Assembly: GCA_012730045.1 (NCBI GenBank)
Contig: JAAYBR010000044.1
Location: 1 to 48,567 of the forward strand
DNA from: Candidatus Hydrogenedentota bacterium
GTDB lineage: Bacteria; Hydrogenedentota; Hydrogenedentia; Hydrogenedentales; CAITNO01
DNA: 48,567 nt
Direction: 5' to 3'
A program made the position numbers and the translations under genes. Under the pieces are notes generated by a model that was not told the origin of the DNA, did not search any database, and saw only the letters and a list, made by a program, of their open reading frames with translations. Shown piece after piece: positions 18,061 to 25,778 of the stretch (its first letter is position 1; the number at the start of each line of letters is the position of its first letter).

Positions 18061-19602
18061 TCAGCGCGCCAGTGACCGGTTGATCACCGCCTGGATGTCC
18101 GTGGCCGAGAGGCCGCGCCCATCCACGTCCGCGTCCACGCCGACCGTGTCTCCGAGCACGGCGTTGACGGCGAGCTGGATGTCCGCCGCCCCGACCAGGC
18201 CGTCGCCGTCGAGGTCCCCGTCCGAAATGGCCACATCCCGCCGGGTGGCGGGCCCCCCGGCCACGGTGATCCCGTCCACATGGTAGGGGATGTAGCCCGG
18301 CGCCTCCCAGGAGAGGCTGTACGTGCCCGGCAGGAGCAGGCGGTGGTAATTGCCCGCGTGGGGGCTGGAGAAGACCGGCTGGCTGTTGCCCGCCACGTCC
18401 ACCCGCGCGAGGACCGGCGCGCCGGTGGCGCGGTCCAGGCACAGCCCGCGCACGCCGAGGTGCGCGGTCTCGATGTAGGCCAGCATGGCCTCGCGGTTGG
18501 CCTCCCAATACGACGGGAGCAGCGTGTAGTTGGGCCACTTCGTCGTGCCCAGCTCCACCGTCACCTCCAGGCACCCCATGAACCGGTACGACCAGTCCTG
18601 CATGGTGCCTGTGGCGGCGTACCAGGCGGAGCCGTTGGTGATCCCCTGGGGGAAGAGCGTGCTCGCGTACATGTCCGGATTGCGGGAGGAGTACTCCAGG
18701 GAAATCACCCGGAGGAGGTCCTCGTCCGGCGAAAGGGCCGGCTGCCCGCTGGGCACGCCCGGCTGGTGGTCGTAGGGGTAGTTGACGACCAGCGCGCCGC
18801 CGTGGAAATTGGCGGACAGGACAAAGGGCCGCGAGGCGGACCAGCGCATGACCGCGGCCACCTCCGGCTGCCGGTCCCCGTCGCCCAGCGGCGAGTCGAA
18901 GAAGGTGCCGGTGTAGTTCGCGCCGTAGACCGGGAAGACCCGGTTAAGGTCCTGGCTGTTGGCATTGTAGCGCGAGCGCGCCTCCATGCCGTCCGGGTTC
19001 AGGAGCGGCACCAGCCAGAGGTCCGTGGCGTCCACCAGCGCCGTGAGGCGCGGATCGGTCCCGTAGCCCTCCAGCAGGAGTTCCGCCAGCTCCAGCAGCA
19101 GTTCCGTGCCCACGGGCTCGTTGCCGTGGATGGTGGAAAGGAGCTTTACGGCGGGCTTGTCCGCCTCCACGGCCGGGTTGGCGGTGATCCGGAGATACCA
19201 TAGGTTCCGCCCCTGCGCGGAGGTTCCCAGCGACCCCGTCGCGCACAGCCCGGGATACGCCGCCGCCCACTGGGTGAAGGCGGCCTCAATCTCGGGGTTG
19301 GCGCGATAGTTGAGCACCGCCTTGTCGTCCGGCGCGTCCGGCGGCAGGATGCGGTAGGCGCAGCCCAGCGCGTCCAGCGCGGCGCGGTCGTTCCCGAGCA
19401 GATAGACGCGCGCGGTGAGGCCGGCAACGTTGTCCACCACCAGGCCGGACGCGGCGAGGCGGGCCATTTCCTCCGGGGACGCGGCGGTGACCTCGGCGAC
19501 CTCGCCGCGGGGAAAGGCGCCCCCGTCCGCGAAGACGGCGGCGCACAGCGTCAAGGCGGCGGCCAGCGCCGGGGCTGCGGCGTTTCGGAGACAGCGGGTC
19601 AT
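18061..19602 (-). CDS. Secreted M14 zinc carboxypeptidase with dockerin-like C-terminus
   Basis: A 513-aa protein if it starts at the ATG at 19602, which opens a signal peptide (MTRCLRNAAAPALAAALTLC, cleavage near residue 25); the open frame reaches 19650 but adds only a charged lead. GAGGA lies 13 nt upstream. The peptidase domain (about 95-375) has zinc ligands H159 and E162 (HGNEPVG) and H267 (NFHGG), DLNR at 218-221, and catalytic E350 (TVELG), as in M14B enzymes (carboxypeptidase D/N type). Residues about 385-455 form a CNA/transthyretin-like domain (LPGTYSLSWEAPGY). The end holds two dockerin-type halves; the first calcium loop (DGDLDGDGL) is good, the second (DVDGRGL) imperfect. Probably removes C-terminal residues outside the cell. 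Confidence 0.92.
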   Translation of the reverse strand: MTRCLRNAAAPALAAALTLCAAVFADGGAFPRGEVAEVTAASPEEMARLAASGLVVDNVAGLTARVYLLGNDRAALDALGCAYRILPPDAPDDKAVLNYRANPEIEAAFTQWAAAYPGLCATGSLGTSAQGRNLWYLRITANPAVEADKPAVKLLSTIHGNEPVGTELLLELAELLLEGYGTDPRLTALVDATDLWLVPLLNPDGMEARSRYNANSQDLNRVFPVYGANYTGTFFDSPLGDGDRQPEVAAVMRWSASRPFVLSANFHGGALVVNYPYDHQPGVPSGQPALSPDEDLLRVISLEYSSRNPDMYASTLFPQGITNGSAWYAATGTMQDWSYRFMGCLEVTVELGTTKWPNYTLLPSYWEANREAMLAYIETAHLGVRGLCLDRATGAPVLARVDVAGNSQPVFSSPHAGNYHRLLLPGTYSLSWEAPGYIPYHVDGITVAGGPATRRDVAISDGDLDGDGLVGAADIQLAVNAVLGDTVGVDADVDGRGLSATDIQAVINRSLAR

Positions 19603-19654
19603 GATCGCGTGCGAGTCCTCCAGCCGGGGCCGCGCACGGCGTCCCCGCATTCAA

Positions 19655-19663
19655 AGTATAGCA
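19655..19663 (-). promoter_or_regulatory. Extended -10 promoter for the M14 carboxypeptidase gene
   Basis: On the - strand the sequence reads TGCTATACT, an extended -10 element (TGn then TATACT). The -35 region at the right distance is GC-rich and poor, as is usual for extended -10 promoters. A transcript would start about 45 nt before the ATG at 19602. Confidence 0.5.
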
Positions 19664-19714
19664 GAAAGTGCGGGCGCGGGCCGGGCGAAGGCGCGCCGCG
19701 CGCCGCGAAACAAG

Positions 19715-19743
19715 TTGAGCCGGGGCCCGAAATATGCTATGAT
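19715..19743 (+). promoter_or_regulatory. Sigma70-type promoter of the rpsF operon
   Basis: TTGAGC at 19715-19720 and TATGAT at 19738-19743 are separated by exactly 17 nt, in the divergent gap before rpsF. Four of six and five of six bases match consensus. Predicted start near 19750, giving a leader of about 57 nt. Confidence 0.75.
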
Positions 19744-19755
19744 TGCAAGCTACTC

Positions 19756-19775
19756 GCCCCGGCTCCCGCCGGGGC
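19756..19775 (+). promoter_or_regulatory. Leader hairpin upstream of rpsF, possible S6:S18 control site
   Basis: GCCCCGGC (19756-19763) pairs perfectly with GCCGGGGC (19768-19775) around a TCCC loop, immediately after the predicted transcript start. In several phyla S6:S18 complexes bind a leader structure of this operon with a CCG-containing element; this operon carries both rpsF and rpsR, so such control is plausible, but the known consensus is not clearly reproduced. Confidence 0.4.
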
Positions 19776-19787
19776 TTGAATTTCCGC

Positions 19788-19796
19788 AAAGGAGGT
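19788..19796 (+). promoter_or_regulatory. Full-strength Shine-Dalgarno of rpsF
   Basis: AAAGGAGGT is complementary to nearly the whole anti-SD of 16S rRNA. It lies 10 nt before the ATG at 19807 and decides against the in-frame GTG at 19795, which falls inside it. Confidence 0.8.
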
Positions 19797-19806
19797 GAAA
19801 AGAAAC

Positions 19807-20259
19807 ATGAGAACATACGAAGCGCTGTACATCGTCGCCCCTGACATGGACGACGATGCCATCCAGGCGGTGGCCCAGGGGGTCGAGGACCTCATCACGT
19901 CGAACGGCGGAACCATCGCGCGCTCCGAGCACTGGGGCCGGCGGAAGCTGGCCTACGAGGTGAAGAAACACGGCGAGGGCTACTACGTCCTGCTGCGTTT
20001 TGACGCCGAACCCGGAGTGGTGAAAAAACTTGACACTATGTTCAAGTTGTCCGAGTCGGTGATTCGGTTCCTGATCCTCTGCCTTGACGCGCGCACGCTC
20101 AAGCTGGAAATCCAGCAGCAGCACCAGCGCGAGCAGGAGGCCGAGGCGGCGGCGTCCCGGTCCCGCGAAGCGGGCGGGGACGACGATGAAGACGACGATT
20201 TCGACTATGCCGGCGCGGGGCGCGGGCGGCGTCGGGGCCGTTCAGACGACGACGATTAA
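19807..20259 (+). CDS. rpsF: Small subunit ribosomal protein S6 with charged C-terminal extension
   Basis: S6 (150 aa) pairs with S18 on the 30S platform. Start at ATG 19807 (MRTYEALYIVAPDMDD). The ferredoxin-like fold ends near residue 100 with IRFLILCLDARTLK. It is followed by a Gln/Glu helix and a long acidic then Arg-rich tail (GDDDEDDDFDY ... RGRRRGRSDDDD), longer than most S6 tails. First gene of rpsF-ssb-rpsR-DUF2232-rplI-dnaB-dapA. Confidence 0.97.
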   Translation: MRTYEALYIVAPDMDDDAIQAVAQGVEDLITSNGGTIARSEHWGRRKLAYEVKKHGEGYYVLLRFDAEPGVVKKLDTMFKLSESVIRFLILCLDARTLKLEIQQQHQREQEAEAAASRSREAGGDDDEDDDFDYAGAGRGRRRGRSDDDD

Positions 20260-20277
20260 CCGAAAGGAACCGGGACA

Positions 20278-20733
20278 ATGGGAGACCTCCGCTTACCGGA
20301 TCTTAACATGGTGATTCTGGCGGGGCGCCTGACGCGCGACCCTGAGCTGAAGTACACAGCGTCGGGCCAGGCCTACTGCAAGTTCGGCATGGCCAACAGC
20401 CGGTATTTCAAGGACAAGGCCGGAAACCGCCAGGAGGCGACGACCTTCGTGGACGCGGTCGCCTGGGGGCCGATGGCCGAGTTTGTGGGGCAGCGCCTGC
20501 ACAAGGGCCGGGCGATCCTCATCGAGGGCAGGCTGAGTTTCAGCGAGTGGGAGGACCGGAACACCGGCCAGAAACGCTCCCGTCTCGAGGTGAACGCCAC
20601 GCGCGTCTCGCCGCTGGAATGGGACGAGAACCGCTCCGGCGGTCCGGCGCCCCGGCCCGCCCAGGAGGCGCGCCCGCCCGAGCCGGCCGAGCCCATGGAA
20701 GAGCCCATAGCCGAGGACGACATCCCGTTCTGA
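20278..20733 (+). CDS. ssb: Single-stranded DNA-binding protein
   Basis: SSB (151 aa) coats ssDNA at replication forks. The OB fold occupies about residues 10-105 ([32 protein letters not shown], then [17 protein letters not shown]). A Pro-rich linker leads to the conserved C-terminal tip EDDIPF that recruits partner proteins. It begins [12 protein letters not shown], so a later start at the internal ATG (residue 11) is possible. AAAGGA at 20262-20267 precedes the ATG. Position between rpsF and rpsR is common in bacteria. Confidence 0.97.
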   Translation: MGDLRLPDLNMVILAGRLTRDPELKYTASGQAYCKFGMANSRYFKDKAGNRQEATTFVDAVAWGPMAEFVGQRLHKGRAILIEGRLSFSEWEDRNTGQKRSRLEVNATRVSPLEWDENRSGGPAPRPAQEARPPEPAEPMEEPIAEDDIPF

Positions 20734-20761
20734 CCCAAGAAACCGACAGGACAACCGGAAT

Positions 20762-21043
20762 ATGGCAAAAATATCGGCCAAGGCGAAGGCCAAAATTCGC
20801 GACAAGAAGCTCAAGCGCAAGAAGAAGAAGAAATCTTCGCGCGCCAAGATCTGCCGGCTCACGGCCGATCGGGTGGTGTTTATTGACTACAAGGACACGA
20901 ACCTCCTCAAGCACTACGTGACCGAGCGCGGGAAAATCATCCCCCGCCGGATCACGGGTGCCAGCGCGAAACATCAGCGGATGCTCACGCGCGCCATCAA
21001 ACTGGCGCGGGAAGTGGCCCTGCTGCCGTTCTGCGCCGATTGA
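20762..21043 (+). CDS. rpsR: Small subunit ribosomal protein S18
   Basis: S18 (93 aa) forms a heterodimer with S6. A very Lys-rich N-terminal segment (residues 3-28) precedes the core with [38 protein letters not shown], and the ending ARFLALLPF-like block (here [10 protein letters not shown]). The basic lead is longer than in E. coli S18 (75 aa). Genes rpsF and rpsR together in one operon fit joint regulation. Confidence 0.97.
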   Translation: MAKISAKAKAKIRDKKLKRKKKKKSSRAKICRLTADRVVFIDYKDTNLLKHYVTERGKIIPRRITGASAKHQRMLTRAIKLAREVALLPFCAD

Positions 21044-21074
21044 GGAGCGCGGCTGACGCCGGGACGGCGCGCCC

Positions 21075-21989
21075 ATGAACGCTTCGGCTTTCGCGGGGTT
21101 CCTTCTGGTGGCCGCGGTCGTTGCACTGCCCTTTCCCGTGGCGGTGCTCTGGATCCGCGGCCGCCGGGCGTCCGCCCTGCTGCTGGCCCTGGTGGCGGGC
21201 CTCCCGCTCTTCGCGGCGGGGGGCGCCCCCGTCACCCTGGCGGCGGCGGCGGTGGTGGCCGCCGCGGGCACGCTGCTGGCGCGTCTGGCGGGGCGGGGCT
21301 GGTCCTACGGCCGCTGCGTGGCGGCGCTGGCCCTGCTGCTCTTTTTTCTGGCCGCGGGCGGCGCCTCGGCGACGGCCCGGCAGGACTGGACGGTGTTTTT
21401 TGCGGCGCGTGCCGCGGAATTTGAATCGCCTGACGGCGCTGGAAACGCCGCGTTTGCAGGCTGGCTGAAATGGCTGGACGAGCACCTGGTCTTTGTGGGC
21501 TACGGCCTGCTGTTCCAGGGGGCGCTTTTCGCGGCGGCGGTCCAGGCCGCGCTGTTTTTCGGCTGGCTCCGCGCGACCGCCGGGGAGGGCGCGGCGCCCC
21601 TCCCGGAGGGGCGCTTCCGGACCATGCGCCCCCCGGAATGGCTGGTGTGGGCGGTGATCCTGGTGCTGGTGACGTGGCTGGTGGACAACCGCTGGCCCAA
21701 CGACGCCCTGCGCGCCTGCGCCTGGAACGGCGCGGTGGCCCTGGGCGCGGTGTACTGGCTGAACGGGCTCGGCATCCTGCTGTGCGCCACCGAGGCGTTC
21801 AGGTTCCGGCCCGGACTGGTGGTGCTGACCGTGTCCCTGGTGTTTCTGCTGACCCAGCAGCAGCTGCTTGCGCTGGTGGGGCTGGTGGACATCTGGTTCG
21901 ACCAGCGGCTGGCGGCGGCGCGGCTTGCCGAGGCGTGGCGGACGCGGCGTGACAGACGAGACGACGACAACGACGACAACGACGAGTAA
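21075..21989 (+). CDS. DUF2232 (YybS-like) integral membrane protein
   Basis: A 304-aa protein with about eight hydrophobic helices (residues 5-25, 33-48, 50-70, 82-100, 140-160, 190-205, 220-240, 248-275). The last third (MRPPEWLVWAVI, NGLGILLC, LVGLVDIWFDQR) resembles the DUF2232/YybS family, and YybS-like genes typically lie between rpsR and rplI exactly as here. Function is not established; a transporter-like role has been suggested for the fold. The C-terminus ends in an Asp/Asn run (DDDNDDNDE) encoded by GAC/AAC repeats. Confidence 0.8.
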   Translation: MNASAFAGFLLVAAVVALPFPVAVLWIRGRRASALLLALVAGLPLFAAGGAPVTLAAAAVVAAAGTLLARLAGRGWSYGRCVAALALLLFFLAAGGASATARQDWTVFFAARAAEFESPDGAGNAAFAGWLKWLDEHLVFVGYGLLFQGALFAAAVQAALFFGWLRATAGEGAAPLPEGRFRTMRPPEWLVWAVILVLVTWLVDNRWPNDALRACAWNGAVALGAVYWLNGLGILLCATEAFRFRPGLVVLTVSLVFLLTQQQLLALVGLVDIWFDQRLAAARLAEAWRTRRDRRDDDNDDNDE

Positions 21990-22052
21990 CGAACAGCGCG
22001 CCGGCGGCCCTTCGGGGGCGCGGCGCGAAAGAACACAAAGGGAGTGGTGACC

Positions 22053-22574
22053 ATGAACGTCATCCTGTGCGAGAACATTGAGAGCCTTGGCGTGATGGGC
22101 GACCGGGTGAGCGTGGCGGACGGGTATGCGCGGAATTTCCTGATTCCCCGGAAGCTCGCCGTGCCCGTGGACACCGCGTCCGCCAAGCAGATTCAGCACG
22201 AGCTGGGCATCATCAAGCGGCGCGAGGACAAGCGCCGCACCGAGATGACGGCCGTCGCCGACCAGATGCGCGGCCTGACCCTCGAGTTTCAGATGCGGGC
22301 CGGGGAGGAGGACCGCATCTTCGGCTCCGTCACCCCCCAGATGATCGCCGAGAAGCTGACGGAGGCCGGCCACGCGGTCAGCAAGAAGTCCGTCCTCCTC
22401 GAAGAGCCCATCAAGTCGCTCGGCATCTTCAATGTGTCGGTGAAGCTTTTCCCGGGCGTCGAGACCGAGGTCAAGGTGTGGGTCACGGGCCTGGAGAACG
22501 AGGTCACCACTTCCGAGGCCGAGGTTGAGGAAGAGGACGACGACGACGACGACGAGGACGACGACGACTTCTAA
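22053..22574 (+). CDS. rplI: Large subunit ribosomal protein L9 with poly-acidic tail
   Basis: L9 (173 aa) is a two-domain dumbbell protein at the base of the L1 stalk. I start it at ATG 22053 (MNVILCENIESLGVMGDRVSVADGYARNFLIPRKLA), 8 nt after AAAGGGAG; the GTG at 22044 lies within that site. The C-terminal domain has FGSVTPQMIAEKL and IKSLGIFNVSVKL. Usual length is about 148-150; the extra 25 residues are almost all Asp/Glu and end DDDDF. Confidence 0.96.
   Translation: MNVILCENIESLGVMGDRVSVADGYARNFLIPRKLAVPVDTASAKQIQHELGIIKRREDKRRTEMTAVADQMRGLTLEFQMRAGEEDRIFGSVTPQMIAEKLTEAGHAVSKKSVLLEEPIKSLGIFNVSVKLFPGVETEVKVWVTGLENEVTTSEAEVEEEDDDDDDEDDDDF
22535..22574 (+). repeat. GAC/GAG trinucleotide repeat encoding the L9 acidic tail
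   Basis: A run of mostly GAC codons interrupted by GAG encodes consecutive Asp/Glu residues at the end of rplI. A similar GAC/AAC run closes the preceding gene at about 21959-21986. Such in-frame triplet repeats can expand or contract without shifting the frame. Confidence 0.8.
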
Positions 22575-22588
22575 GCCGGGGGCGTACC

Positions 22589-24091
22589 GTGAGCACGACT
22601 CCGAGGAAAAAGACGCCGGCCGGCGCCGGCGGCGTCACCTTTGACCGGACCCCGCCCAGCAGTATAGAGGCGGAGCGGTCTGTGCTGGGGTCCATCGTCA
22701 TCAGCCCCCAGGCCGTCGGCCAGGCCGTCGAGATCCTCGGCGAGTCGGGCGAGGCCGCCTTCTACGTCCCCGCGCACCAGTTCATCTACAACGCCTGCGT
22801 CGCCCTGCACAAACGAAACTACCCCGTGGATCTCGTCACCCTCACGGACGAGCTGGCCCGGAACGGCCAGCTCGACGCGGTGGGCGGGGCGACCTACCTC
22901 TCCGAGCTTTCCGGCGTCGCCCCCACCTCGGCGAACCTGGAATACTACGCGCGCATGGTGCAGGACACGGCGGTGCTCCGCAGCCTGATCACCGTCTGCG
23001 GCAACGTCAGCGCCCAGGCCTACAGCCACGAGGAGTCCGCCGACGTTGTGCTCGGGCAGGCCGAGAAGGACGTCTTCGAGCTCAGCCAGCGGCGCCAGAC
23101 CAGCCAGGTGCACCCGCTGAACGCCCTGCTGAACGAGGGCGTCAGGCAGCTTGAGGAGAAGATCAAGAACAAGACGAGCATCACGGGCGTGCCCACGGGC
23201 TACCCGGACCTCGACAAGCTCCTTTCCGGGCTCCAGCCCTCCGACATGGTCGTGCTCGCCGCCCGCCCCTCGCTGGGCAAGACGGCCCTCGCGCTGAACA
23301 TCGCGGCGAACGCGGCCATGCAGCAGGGAAAGCGGGTGCTCATCTTCAGCCTGGAAATGGCCAAGGAGCAGCTCGTGCAGCGCCTGCTCTGCATGGTCGG
23401 CGGCATCAACTCGCAGAACCTGCGCGACGGGTTCCTGGCCGACCGGGAGTTCCCGAAGGTGCAGGCCGCCTGCCAGGACCTCATGTCGGCGCAGATATTC
23501 ATTGACGAGTCCGCCGGCCTCACGCCGCTCGAGCTGCGCTCGAAGGCGCGCAAGACGGCCCTGGGCCTGAAGGCCACGGAGGACAGGCCGGCGGGACTCG
23601 ACCTGGTCATCATAGACTACCTCCAGCTCATGCACATCGCCGGGCGCCAGTCGGAAAGCCGGCAGACGGAGATTTCGGAGATCAGCCGGGCCATCAAGGG
23701 GCTGGCGCGCGAACTCCACGCGCCCGTCCTCGCGCTGTCGCAGCTCAGCCGCGAGGCGGAGAAGGACGACAACGGCACGCCCAAGCTCTCGCACCTGCGC
23801 GAGTCGGGCGCCATCGAGCAGGACGCCGACGTGGTGATGATCCTCTCGCGCCCGCCGCTCAAGGAGCGCACGGCGGACCGCGAAAACGTCATGTGGGTCA
23901 ACATCGCCAAGCAGCGCAACGGCCCCACCGGCCGGATCGAGCTGCTGTTCCAGCGCAATCTCCAGCGCTTCGTGTCCCTCGCCTCCGGCCCGGACGGGCA
24001 CGCGGCGGCGCACACCGCGCCCTCGCAGGTGCCCGACGCCTTTGACATGGAGTCGGCGGCGGCCTACGGGGAGGACGAGGTGCCGTTCTAG
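22589..24091 (+). CDS. dnaB: Replicative DNA helicase DnaB with SSB-like C-terminal tip
   Basis: DnaB (500 aa) is the hexameric 5'-3' helicase that drives the replication fork. The N-terminal domain (about 22-130) starts PPSSIEAERSVLGSI; the RecA-like domain has ARPSLGKT (225-232), the catalytic E in SLEMAKEQL, DLVIIDYLQLM, LSQLSREAE and the arginine finger region near the end (KQRNGPTG). Start is GTG at 22589, 14 nt after rplI. The last residues, GEDEVPF, look like an SSB tip. The rplI-dnaB order is common in bacteria. Confidence 0.97.
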   Translation: MSTTPRKKTPAGAGGVTFDRTPPSSIEAERSVLGSIVISPQAVGQAVEILGESGEAAFYVPAHQFIYNACVALHKRNYPVDLVTLTDELARNGQLDAVGGATYLSELSGVAPTSANLEYYARMVQDTAVLRSLITVCGNVSAQAYSHEESADVVLGQAEKDVFELSQRRQTSQVHPLNALLNEGVRQLEEKIKNKTSITGVPTGYPDLDKLLSGLQPSDMVVLAARPSLGKTALALNIAANAAMQQGKRVLIFSLEMAKEQLVQRLLCMVGGINSQNLRDGFLADREFPKVQAACQDLMSAQIFIDESAGLTPLELRSKARKTALGLKATEDRPAGLDLVIIDYLQLMHIAGRQSESRQTEISEISRAIKGLARELHAPVLALSQLSREAEKDDNGTPKLSHLRESGAIEQDADVVMILSRPPLKERTADRENVMWVNIAKQRNGPTGRIELLFQRNLQRFVSLASGPDGHAAAHTAPSQVPDAFDMESAAAYGEDEVPF

Positions 24092-24172
24092 GCCCCGCCG
24101 GGGCCCCGCAGACAACCGCCCCGCCCGCCGGGGCGCAACAGCAATACCGACACAATGAAAGGAAAGAAGAGG

Positions 24173-25042
24173 ATGTTCAAGGGCTCTTATGTGGCGCTGG
24201 TGACGCCGTTCAAGCAGAACATGGAGGTGGACTTCGAGGCCTACGGCCGCCTCATTGACTTCCACCTGGAGAAGGGCACCGACGGCATCGTCCCGTGCGG
24301 CTGCACCGGCGAGGCCGCCACGCTCTCCCACGACGAGCAGAAGCGCTGCATCCGCTTCACCGTCGAGCGCGTGGCCGGGCGCGTGCCCGTCGTCGCCGGC
24401 ACCGGCTCCAACAACACCGCCGAGGCCGTCGGCCTCACGAAATACGCCGCCGAGGCGGGCGCCGACGGCGCGCTCCTCATCACGCCCTACTACAACAAGC
24501 CCACGGCCGCCGGGCAGATCGCCCACTACCGGGCCGTCGCCGCCGCCGTGGACATTCCGATCATGCTCTACAACGTGCCCGGACGCACGGGCGTGAAGAT
24601 GGAGCCCGCCACCGTCGCCGAACTCAGCCGCACGCCAAACATCACGAGCATCAAGGAGGCCTGCGGCAGCGTGGACCAGGTCACGCAGATCATCAGCCTG
24701 TGCGGCATCACCGTGCTTTCCGGCGACGACAGCCTCACCCTGCCGATGATGGCCGTCGGCGCGACGGGCGTCGTGTCCGTCGCGGCCAACGTGGCCCCCG
24801 CCGAGGTCGCCGCGCTCTGCCGACAGGCCGCCGCCGGCGACTTCGCCGCGGCGCGGGAGACGCACTACAAGCTGGCCGCCCTCTTCAAGGGGCTCTTCGT
24901 CGAGACCAACCCCATGCCGGTCAAGGCCGCCCTCGCCCGCATGGGCCTCATCGAGAACGTCCTGCGCCTGCCGCTGGTCCCCCTGACCGAGAGCAAGCAG
25001 GGTGAGCTGGACGGCATCCTGAAGGACCTGGCCATCCTCTGA
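24173..25042 (+). CDS. dapA: 4-hydroxy-tetrahydrodipicolinate synthase, with Cys at position 44
   Basis: DapA (289 aa) condenses pyruvate and aspartate semialdehyde, the first committed step to lysine and diaminopimelate. The ATG at 24173 (MFKGSYVALVTPF) matches family starts and has AAAGGA 9 nt upstream; the ATG at 24155 would add six Lys-rich residues. Numbering coincides with E. coli DapA: Schiff-base K161 (SIKEACG), Y133 (LYNVPGRTG), R138 and Y107 are present, but T44 of the proton-relay triad is Cys (CGCTGE). Last gene of the operon; terminator follows. Confidence 0.95.
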   Translation: MFKGSYVALVTPFKQNMEVDFEAYGRLIDFHLEKGTDGIVPCGCTGEAATLSHDEQKRCIRFTVERVAGRVPVVAGTGSNNTAEAVGLTKYAAEAGADGALLITPYYNKPTAAGQIAHYRAVAAAVDIPIMLYNVPGRTGVKMEPATVAELSRTPNITSIKEACGSVDQVTQIISLCGITVLSGDDSLTLPMMAVGATGVVSVAANVAPAEVAALCRQAAAGDFAAARETHYKLAALFKGLFVETNPMPVKAALARMGLIENVLRLPLVPLTESKQGELDGILKDLAIL

Positions 25043-25086
25043 CAGGAACCCGCCCCCGCGCGGGGCGGCGTGAAACGCCAACCCAC

Positions 25087-25112
25087 GGGGCGCGCCTTCG
25101 GGCGCGCCCCTT
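25087..25112. terminator. UUCG-loop terminator between convergent dapA and YhhN-like gene
   Basis: GGGGCGCGCC (25087-25096) and GGCGCGCCCC (25101-25110) form a perfect 10-bp stem closed by a TTCG tetraloop. It lies 44 nt after dapA and 8 nt after the end of the convergent gene, so it can serve both strands. The following T stretches are short. Confidence 0.75.
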
Positions 25113-25118
25113 CCGTGT

Positions 25119-25748
25119 TCACTGGGTCGAGGCGATGGTCCAGGCGAACCACGCCTGGGCGGCGTAGTACAGCGGCAGGCCGATGAGCCGGTTCACGAAG
25201 CCCGGCCGCACAAAGCGGTCCCGCGCCACGAAAAAGTCCGACGCGTAGAAGAGCACCGCCGCCGCCAGCAGCTCCCCGCTGCGCAGGTCGGCCACCGTGC
25301 CCGCAGCCAGGGTGACCATCAGCGTGATGACCCCCATGTACGCCAGCACGGGGGCGCGCATGTCCCCCAGGTGCGGCTTCAGGTAGCGGGCGACCCCCAG
25401 CGACACGGGCAGCACGAGGACCCCGCCGATGATGACGCCCGCGGGCGCCGCCCCCTGCACCAGGAACGCCGCGCAGTACGCCAGATGCGCCAGGAAGAAC
25501 GCCGCCATCCCCATCAGGAAAATGTGGCGGTTCCGCGAGATGAGGAAGAAGTCCCCCCACCACGAGAACCCCAGCGCGGCGAGCACCGCCAGGCCGTAGG
25601 CGCTGTGGAAGCCCCCGGCGGCCACGCCCAGGGCGATGAACCCCGTGGACGCGACAATCTTGAACAGCCCCGAGGCGTGGTTCCCGAGCGGCTCCGCCGC
25701 CAGCATCAGCGTCAGCCCCACGGTCATCAGCAGGATGCAGAATGTCAT
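25119..25748 (-). CDS. YhhN/TMEM86-family membrane protein
   Basis: A 209-aa protein with about eight membrane helices. The pattern LFKIVASTGFIALG, SWWGDFFLISRNRHIFLMGMAAFFLAHLAY and YASDFFVARDRF, with the two conserved Asp residues, marks the YhhN family. Eukaryotic relatives (TMEM86) are lysoplasmalogenases; activity of bacterial members is less clear. Start at 25748 has AAGGAGG on the - strand about 8 nt upstream. It follows deoC by 30 nt and is probably cotranscribed with it. Confidence 0.85.
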   Translation of the reverse strand: MTFCILLMTVGLTLMLAAEPLGNHASGLFKIVASTGFIALGVAAGGFHSAYGLAVLAALGFSWWGDFFLISRNRHIFLMGMAAFFLAHLAYCAAFLVQGAAPAGVIIGGVLVLPVSLGVARYLKPHLGDMRAPVLAYMGVITLMVTLAAGTVADLRSGELLAAAVLFYASDFFVARDRFVRPGFVNRLIGLPLYYAAQAWFAWTIASTQ

Positions 25749-25778
25749 GGTGTTCCCTCCTTGCCGGCGTCCTTCGCG

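Noticed and set aside
22571-25081. Long open frame on the - strand opposite dnaB and dapA
   Set aside because: Spans two well-supported genes on the + strand and shows no protein family features.
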